Positions 6,133-10,601 of a stretch of 10,601 bases of DNA are shown here, in pieces. The position numbers and the translations under genes were made by a program. The DNA comes from an uncultured Lachnospiraceae bacterium (GTDB lineage Bacteria; Bacillota; Clostridia; Lachnospirales; Lachnospiraceae), in NCBI GenBank assembly GCA_905236365.1, contig CAJOPP010000209.1:1-10601 (forward strand), written 5' to 3'. The notes below the pieces were generated by a model. That model was not told the DNA's origin. It was given only the letters and a program-made list of their open reading frames with translations, and did no database searches. The number at the start of each line of letters is the position of its first letter. Within the stretch, counting starts at the first letter, position 1.

Positions 6133-7221
6133 ATGATATCAAATCAAATATTACAGGATACAATAGAGGGGATTAAAGCTATTACAAGAATTGATTTATG
6201 CGTAATGGACACAGAGGGAAAAGCATTAGCATCTACTCTTCGTGATACCGATGAGTATGAAGAATCTGTGCTTGCTTTTGTGGAATCGCCGGCTGAGAGC
6301 CAGATGTTACAGGGGTATCAGTTTTTTAAGGTGTTTGATGACAATCAGTTAGAGTATGTTATTATTGCTAAGGGCGAGGCAGACGATGTTTACATGATTG
6401 GCAAGATTGCGGCATTTCAGGTGCAGAATTTGTTAATTGCCTATAAGGAACGTTTTGACAAGGATAACTTTATCAAGAATCTGTTGTTGGACAATCTGTT
6501 ATTGGTGGATATATATAATCGTGCTAAGAAACTGCATATTGATACAGATGTTAGACGTATTGTATTTATTATTGAGACCAAGAATGAAAAGGATACCAAT
6601 GCATTAGAGACAATTCGTAATATTTTCTCCAGCAAGGTGAAGGATTTTGTGACAGCCGTGGATGAGAAGAATATTATTCTTGTAAAAGAAGTAAAACAGA
6701 ACGAAACATATGAGGATATGCAAAATACTGCAAAGGTAATTGTAGATATGTTGAATACAGAGGCGATGTCTTCTGCACATGTAGCATATGGTACCATTGT
6801 TAATGAAATCAAAGAGGTTTCCCGTTCTTATAAGGAGGCGAAGATGGCCTTGGATGTCGGCAAGATTTTCTACGGTAACCGCAATATTATTGCGTATAGC
6901 AATCTTGGCATTGGACGTTTGATCTATCAGTTACCAATTCCACTTTGTAAGATGTTTATTAAAGAAATTTTTGAAAACCGTTCTCCGGATGACTTTGATG
7001 ATGAGACACTTACCACAATCAATAAATTCTTTGAGAATAGTCTGAATGTATCAGAGACCTCAAGACAGTTATACATTCATCGTAATACATTGGTATATCG
7101 TCTTGATAAATTGCAAAAAAGTACGGGATTAGATCTTCGTGTCTTTGAAGACGCCATTACCTTTAAGATTGCATTGATGGTTGTAAAATACATGAAGTAT
7201 ATGGAGTCATTAGAGTATTAA
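6133..7221 (+). CDS. CdaR/PucR-family transcriptional regulator
   Basis: The product is 362 residues. The N-terminal part (about 1-105: ILQDTIEGIKAITRIDLCVMDTEGKALAST...YVIIAKGEADDVYMIGKIAAFQVQNL) resembles the sugar-diacid recognition (Diacid_rec) domain of CdaR proteins. The middle (about 130-270) has the CdaR GGDEF-like fold pattern, with RRIVFIIETK, then AHVAYGTIVNEIKEVSRSYKEAKMALDVGK. The C terminus (about 300-355: FENSLNVSETSRQLYIHRNTLVYRLDKL...GLDLRVFEDAITFKIAL) is a clear PucR-type helix-turn-helix (HTH_30). CdaR proteins usually sense sugar acids and activate their catabolism, but no such genes are here, so the ligand and targets are unknown. It sits between the sugar ATPase, from which it is insulated by a terminator, and ftsE, 36 nt downstream with no terminator between. 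It may control either neighbour or itself, and read-through into ftsEX is possible. Confidence 0.85.
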   Translation: MISNQILQDTIEGIKAITRIDLCVMDTEGKALASTLRDTDEYEESVLAFVESPAESQMLQGYQFFKVFDDNQLEYVIIAKGEADDVYMIGKIAAFQVQNLLIAYKERFDKDNFIKNLLLDNLLLVDIYNRAKKLHIDTDVRRIVFIIETKNEKDTNALETIRNIFSSKVKDFVTAVDEKNIILVKEVKQNETYEDMQNTAKVIVDMLNTEAMSSAHVAYGTIVNEIKEVSRSYKEAKMALDVGKIFYGNRNIIAYSNLGIGRLIYQLPIPLCKMFIKEIFENRSPDDFDDETLTTINKFFENSLNVSETSRQLYIHRNTLVYRLDKLQKSTGLDLRVFEDAITFKIALMVVKYMKYMESLEY

Positions 7222-7257
7222 TCATTAAAGTACAAGGAAAGAGAAAGGAGCACTGAT

Positions 7258-7950
7258 ATGGTAGTGCTTAATCATGTAACCATGCGATATCCCAATCAAA
7301 CTGGGGCAAAGGCTTTGGATGATGTATCGTTTGAGATTAAGAAGGGCGATTTTGTTTTTATAGTAGGAAGCAGTGGATCGGGGAAGACAACTCTGATTAA
7401 GTTGTTATTGAAGGAGATAAAGCCGACATCCGGGGAGATTACCTTCGATGGTAAGCCATACAGCAAAATGAAAAGGAAAGAAATTCCGATGCTTAGAAGA
7501 AGGATGGGAGTTGTTTTTCAGAATTTTCGCTTATTAAAGGATCGTACGGTTTTTGAAAATGTGGCATTTGCCCAACAAGTAATTGAAAAACCACAAAAAG
7601 ATATTCGCAGACAAGTACCGGCTACATTAACTATGGTAGGGTTAGCAGATAAGTATCGACAATATCCAAAGCAGCTTTCTGGTGGAGAACAGCAGAGAGT
7701 TGCTTTAGCACGGGCAATTGTGAATGAGCCGGATATTATTTTAGCAGATGAACCGACTGGTAATCTGGATCCAAAGAATTCTTTGGAGATTATGAAAATG
7801 TTAGAGGATATCAATAAAAAAGGGACAACGGTGGTTGTTGTTACCCACAATAAAGATATTGTGAATCTTATGGAAAAGCGGGTGATTGTACTCAAAAAGG
7901 GCAGAGTAATTAGTGACGAAGAAAAAGGTGGGTATAAGGATGAAGATTAA
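7258..7950 (+). CDS. ftsE: Cell division ATP-binding protein FtsE
   Basis: The product is 230 residues, typical for FtsE. All ABC motifs are present: Walker A GSSGSGKTT (37-45), Q-loop Gln88 in FQNFRLL, signature LSGGE (140-144), Walker B IILADEP (Asp164, Glu165), D-loop GNLD, and switch His197 in VVVTHNKD. The FQNFRLLKDRTVFENVAF stretch is characteristic of FtsE. With FtsX it forms a membrane complex that does not transport a substrate but uses ATP to switch on peptidoglycan hydrolases during growth and division. AAAGGAG at 7244-7250 lies 7 nt before the ATG. The gene overlaps ftsX by 11 nt, indicating translational coupling and matched amounts of both partners. It may be co-transcribed with the regulator 36 nt upstream. 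Confidence 0.96.
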   Translation: MVVLNHVTMRYPNQTGAKALDDVSFEIKKGDFVFIVGSSGSGKTTLIKLLLKEIKPTSGEITFDGKPYSKMKRKEIPMLRRRMGVVFQNFRLLKDRTVFENVAFAQQVIEKPQKDIRRQVPATLTMVGLADKYRQYPKQLSGGEQQRVALARAIVNEPDIILADEPTGNLDPKNSLEIMKMLEDINKKGTTVVVVTHNKDIVNLMEKRVIVLKKGRVISDEEKGGYKDED

Positions 7951-8851
7951 TACATTGGGATATAGTGTTAAACAGGGCTTTAAGAATATTCAAAGGAACC
8001 TGTTATTTTCGCTTGCCTCAACCGGAACAATCGTGGCCTGTATCTTCCTTTTTGGAATTTTTTATTCTATTTTTCAGAATGTGGAGCAAGCGGTCCAGTC
8101 CATTGAGGGCTCTTTGAAAGTATCGGTTTTTTTTGAAGAGGGTATTGATGAAGAAACAATCGTACAGATTGGTAATGAGCTGAAAGACTTAAAGAACGTT
8201 GATACGATCAATTATATTTCTGCAGATAAGGCATGGAAAGGGTATATTGAAGATGTATATGGCGGTGATGAGGAATATGTGAATTCTGTATTTGGAGAAG
8301 ATAATCCGTTACAGAACAGTGCCTCTTACGAATTAACACTGAAGGATATTAGTCAGCAGGCCGCAACCGTGAAGAAGTTGAATGGAATATCCGGTGTTCG
8401 AAGAGTGAACAGCAGTGAAGGGACAGCCCAAAGTCTTAATTCTTTGGGAAGATTGGTAGGATATGCTTCGGTTAGCATAATTATTATTTTATTGCTGGTT
8501 TCGCTGTTTTTGATTAGTAATACCATTACGATTGGTATTTCTGTTCGAAAAGAGGAAATTGCTATTATGAAATTGATTGGAGCAACAGACTTTTTTGTAA
8601 GAGCACCGTTCTTGATAGAAGGAGTGATTCTGGGGTTGGCGGGTTCCATTATTCCTGTTACTGGTCTTTATTTTATTTATAAGGGTACGGTTAAGTATCT
8701 GATTGAACACTTTGCAATTGTAGAAAACATGGTAAAGTTTGTTCCAGCAGGAGATGTTTTTAAAGGTTTGGTTCCAATTTCAATCTTGTTTGGAGTTGGA
8801 GTGGGTCTTTTGGGTAGCCTATTAACAACCCAACGACATATACATGTTTGA
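7940..8851 (+). CDS. ftsX: Cell division membrane protein FtsX
   Basis: The product is 303 residues, with four membrane helices at about 22-44, 174-198, 225-247 and 275-296. The extracytoplasmic domain (about 45-172: SLKVSVFFEEGIDEETI...YISADKAWKGY...NPLQNSASYELTL) is the part that contacts the hydrolase in other Firmicutes. The signature loop RKEEIAIMKLIGATDFFVRAPFLIEG (given here only in outline, 203-228) identifies the FtsX branch of the MacB/FtsX superfamily. The start at 7940 is chosen because AAGGTGG (7925-7931) lies 8 nt before it and the N terminus MKINTLGYSVKQGFKNI matches the family. A GTG at 7913 in the same frame has no such support. It overlaps ftsE by 11 nt. It is followed after 143 nt by the likely partner hydrolase. 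Confidence 0.95.
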   Translation: MKINTLGYSVKQGFKNIQRNLLFSLASTGTIVACIFLFGIFYSIFQNVEQAVQSIEGSLKVSVFFEEGIDEETIVQIGNELKDLKNVDTINYISADKAWKGYIEDVYGGDEEYVNSVFGEDNPLQNSASYELTLKDISQQAATVKKLNGISGVRRVNSSEGTAQSLNSLGRLVGYASVSIIIILLLVSLFLISNTITIGISVRKEEIAIMKLIGATDFFVRAPFLIEGVILGLAGSIIPVTGLYFIYKGTVKYLIEHFAIVENMVKFVPAGDVFKGLVPISILFGVGVGLLGSLLTTQRHIHV

Positions 8852-8854
8852 GGT

Positions 8855-8976
8855 CCATCAACGCAAAGCGTTTTAGGATGATAGCGATGACTTGTCACGT
8901 GTCGCAAAGTAGTGCATGGCATTACCATGCAGGAGCCATCCGATGTGAAGAGTCTTAGAATGATGGCAATGATTTG
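8855..8976 (+). repeat. Diverged direct repeat flanking a hairpin in the ftsX-peptidase spacer
   Basis: Copy A (8855-8894) and copy B (8936-8976) are 81 nt apart. They match at 30 of 40 aligned positions with one 1-nt gap; both run from CCATC through TTAG-ATGAT-GC-ATGA to TTG. Nine of the ten mismatches are transitions. Copy A also contains a small hairpin AACGC AAA GCGTT (8860-8872). Between the copies lies the perfect hairpin TGCATGG CATTA CCATGCA (8913-8931). Copy B ends 6 nt before the peptidase Shine-Dalgarno. No gene is supported here. Confidence 0.6.
8913..8931 (+). other. Perfect 7-bp hairpin in the ftsX-peptidase spacer
   Basis: TGCATGG (8913-8919) and CCATGCA (8925-8931) pair around CATTA. 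There is no following U run, so it is not a standard terminator. It could protect or process the mRNA and change the ratio of ftsX to the hydrolase. Confidence 0.6.
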
Positions 8977-8982
8977 GCAAAT

Positions 8983-8988
8983 AGGAGG
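8983..8988 (+). promoter_or_regulatory. Shine-Dalgarno that fixes the peptidase start at 8995
   Basis: AGGAGG lies 6 nt before the ATG at 8995. The longer in-frame TTG at 8974 lies upstream of this site, inside copy B of the direct repeat, and would spoil the signal peptide. Confidence 0.9.
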
Positions 8989-8994
8989 AGCATT

Positions 8995-10473
8995 ATGTTT
9001 AGGATAAAAAAGAAATGCATTAGTATATTCTTTGGGCTTTCTATGATAATAAGTAGTTTCGGTTATGGAGTGACAAGTTATGCCACTGAAAATGGTGATG
9101 TGCAGGAAGCAGTTACGGAAGCAGAACCGGTTACAGAAAATATAACGGAAGCAGCTCCAACCCCGGCACCGGAACCGGTTACAGAGGCGATGAAGACAAC
9201 CGAGGTGCCAACAACAGAAGTAAAAACAACGGAAGCAAAAACAACAGAAGCAAAAACAGTGCAAGAGAAAAAAACAGAGGATAAGAAGAAAAAAACGACC
9301 GAATCTAAGAATAAAAAGGCAACGGAAGAAAGTGCAACAGAATCTGCGACGGAGACACCGACACAATTACCTGTAACGCCTGCAGATAACGGCGTAGCAG
9401 ATGCATCTATTGAAAAAGCGAGAAAGGATGCGGAAGAAGCATCTGAAAAGAGAAAAGCAGCTCAAGAAGTTTTGAATAATTTAGAGCTTGCTAAGTCTAA
9501 TATTGAAGAGAATATTACTATGCTGGATAAGATGTTGAATGATTTGCAGAAGGAGATAACAAAGTTAGAAAAAATACAGGGAATGTTAGAAACATCTATT
9601 GCAGATACACAGATTAAATTAGATGAAGCCAAGAAAGCTCAGGATGCACAATATGATGCAATGAAGCTGAGAATACAAATGGTCTATGAGTCGGGACAAA
9701 AACGATATCTGGATGTTTTACTTTCTGCAACATCCATGTCTGATGTTTTGAATAAAACAGAGTATGTAAATCAAGTTTCGTTGTATGATTATAATCTGTT
9801 AAAGGAACTGAAAGAGGCAAAGGAGCAGGTTGCTAATTTAAAACAGAAATTAGATAAAGATTTGGAAGTAAATGAAGATCTTCAGAGCGAAGTGAAGGAA
9901 CAAAAAGATACTATGGAAGAAGTACTGGCACAGAAGAGTATACAGGTTGCCCAGTATGCTGAATCCATAAAAAATCAGGAAGAAGAAGTTGCAAAATATA
10001 AGCAGGCACAGGAGGAAGCGGAGTCCATTATTGCAGCTGCAGAATTAGCTGCAAGTAGCAACGTTAATTTTGTTTATACAGGTGGTGCATTTTTATGGCC
10101 TGTTCCTGGATATAACACTATAACGTCCCAGTATGGAGGAAGAAATTCTCCGATTGCAGGTGCAAGTTCTAACCATCGGGGAATCGATATTGCGTGTGAT
10201 ACAGGCTCCAATGTTGTTGCGGCAGCTAGCGGCACGGTAATTGTAGCCACTTATAACTATGCAGAAGGTAATTATGTCTGCATTGATCATGGCGGTGGCG
10301 TGGTTACAGTATATATGCACAATTCCTCTTTACTGGTATCTGTCGGGGAGTCTGTAACGGCAGGACAATCGATTGCATTAGCCGGTTCCACCGGTGTTTC
10401 CACAGGTCCGCATTGTCATTTTGGTGTTCGTGTGAATGGTGAGTATGTAGACCCGTTGCTTTATTTACAGTAG
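8995..10473 (+). CDS. Secreted coiled-coil M23 peptidoglycan endopeptidase (PcsB/CwlO/EnvC-like)
   Basis: The product is 492 residues. A signal peptide (positive FRIKKK, hydrophobic core, likely cleavage after S28-Y-A30) is followed by a Thr/Glu/Lys-rich linker (about 31-130, TTE repeats). A long coiled coil (about 138-346) follows, containing RIQMVYESGQKRYLDVLL and SMSDVLNKTEYV, the pattern seen in EnvC/PcsB-like hydrolase regulators. A LytM/M23 domain (about 365-492) ends the protein. The zinc site is complete: His394 and Asp398 in NHRGID, the GPHCHFG motif with His473 and His475, and a further catalytic His442 in YMHNS. It should therefore be an active enzyme cutting peptide cross-links in peptidoglycan, unlike the Escherichia EnvC, which is inactive. 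Position directly after ftsEX suggests FtsX activates it through the coiled coil, as for PcsB and CwlO. No membrane anchor or cell-wall-binding domain follows the catalytic part. Confidence 0.92.
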   Translation: MFRIKKKCISIFFGLSMIISSFGYGVTSYATENGDVQEAVTEAEPVTENITEAAPTPAPEPVTEAMKTTEVPTTEVKTTEAKTTEAKTVQEKKTEDKKKKTTESKNKKATEESATESATETPTQLPVTPADNGVADASIEKARKDAEEASEKRKAAQEVLNNLELAKSNIEENITMLDKMLNDLQKEITKLEKIQGMLETSIADTQIKLDEAKKAQDAQYDAMKLRIQMVYESGQKRYLDVLLSATSMSDVLNKTEYVNQVSLYDYNLLKELKEAKEQVANLKQKLDKDLEVNEDLQSEVKEQKDTMEEVLAQKSIQVAQYAESIKNQEEEVAKYKQAQEEAESIIAAAELAASSNVNFVYTGGAFLWPVPGYNTITSQYGGRNSPIAGASSNHRGIDIACDTGSNVVAAASGTVIVATYNYAEGNYVCIDHGGGVVTVYMHNSSLLVSVGESVTAGQSIALAGSTGVSTGPHCHFGVRVNGEYVDPLLYLQ

Positions 10474-10520
10474 ACAATGAACAGCATGACAGGAGATTGG
10501 ATTTAATACGCCGTGAGGAT

Positions 10521-10573
10521 GTGCAGGGATTTGCATATGAAATATGTCAGCATAGCTGACGCAAATCCCGCGC
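10521..10573 (+). other. Predicted three-way-junction structure downstream of the peptidase
   Basis: The outer stem is GGGATTTGC (10526-10534) with GCAAATCCC (10561-10569), perfect. GTGC (10521-10524) and GCGC (10570-10573) extend it through a one-nt bulge and one wobble. Inside, ATAT GAA ATAT (10535-10545) and the perfect GTCAGC ATA GCTGAC (10546-10560) follow with no unpaired bases between stems. It may be a transcript-end structure, a small RNA or part of a repeat element. Confidence 0.55.
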
Positions 10574-10595
10574 CAAGACTCGCGAGCGAGTCTTG
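10574..10595 (+). other. Perfect GC-rich inverted repeat at the window end, possible terminator
   Basis: CAAGACTCGC (10574-10583) and GCGAGTCTTG (10586-10595) are perfect inverted copies around GA. It begins directly after the junction structure. Only AATTTA follows before the window ends, so a U run is not seen. It could be the peptidase terminator or a palindromic repeat element. Confidence 0.5.
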
Positions 10596-10601
10596 AATTT
10601 A

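Noticed and set aside
7174..7203. Promoter-like TTGATG with TATATG at 18 nt, inside the end of the regulator gene
   Set aside because: The boxes are imperfect and lie in AT-rich coding sequence, where such matches are common by chance. It remains only a possible ftsE promoter.
8878..8958. Small plus-strand reading frame of 26 codons (MIAMTCHVSQ...) in the ftsX-peptidase spacer, possible leader peptide
   Set aside because: AGG directly touches the ATG, so there is no usable ribosome site, and the frame covers the hairpin and repeat. Not enough support.
1..10601. tRNA, rRNA, insertion sequences, transposase genes, integrase or phage genes
   Set aside because: None seen on either strand. The window reads as stable chromosomal envelope and sugar-transport genes, not as a mobile island.

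Overview
The window looks like chromosome of a low-GC Firmicute, most likely a gut Lachnospiraceae-type Clostridia. The evidence is AT-rich DNA, strong AGGAGG ribosome binding sites, BspA-type leucine-rich repeats, Thr/Glu-rich extracytoplasmic linkers, and the gene order MsmK/UgpC-type ATPase, CdaR-like regulator, ftsE, ftsX, M23 peptidase. This assignment rests on family knowledge, not on a database search. All eight supported genes lie on the + strand.

Region 1 (1-2948) is the 3' part of a large secreted glycan-binding protein whose start lies before the window. The first codons encode what looks like the last strand and helix of a GH18 (chitinase-type) domain. Then come three CBM6-like modules joined by Pro/Glu linkers, a 768-nt minisatellite of sixteen 48-nt units giving a Ser/Gly/Asn/Glu/Gln-rich stalk, and a C-terminal BspA-type LRR domain. 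Region 2 (about 3017-4446) starts at a clear sigma-A-type promoter. It holds a two-gene unit: a membrane-anchored protein with a LytR_C domain, and a WecG/TagA (GT26)-like protein that appears to lack the family's catalytic residues.

Region 3 (4447-5925) has a 316-nt AT-rich leader full of inverted repeats, then an orphan MsmK/UgpC-type sugar-ABC ATPase, closed by a textbook UUCG-loop terminator. Region 4 (5926-7221) is a CdaR/PucR-type transcription factor. Region 5 (7258-10473) is a divisome module: ftsE, ftsX (11-nt overlap), and, after a 143-nt spacer, a secreted coiled-coil M23 endopeptidase of the PcsB/CwlO kind. By analogy with Streptococcus PcsB and Bacillus CwlO, ATP hydrolysis by FtsE would be passed through FtsX to activate the hydrolase outside the cell. 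The window ends in a run of highly self-complementary DNA (10521-10595) of unknown role.

Several gene starts were set from Shine-Dalgarno spacing rather than the longest open frame: 4763, 6133, 7940 and 8995. The best candidates for something undescribed are the LytR_C/degenerate-TagA pair, the repeat-stalk chitinase-type protein, and the structured non-coding stretches at 4645-4707, 8855-8976 and 10521-10595. None can be proven from this window alone.
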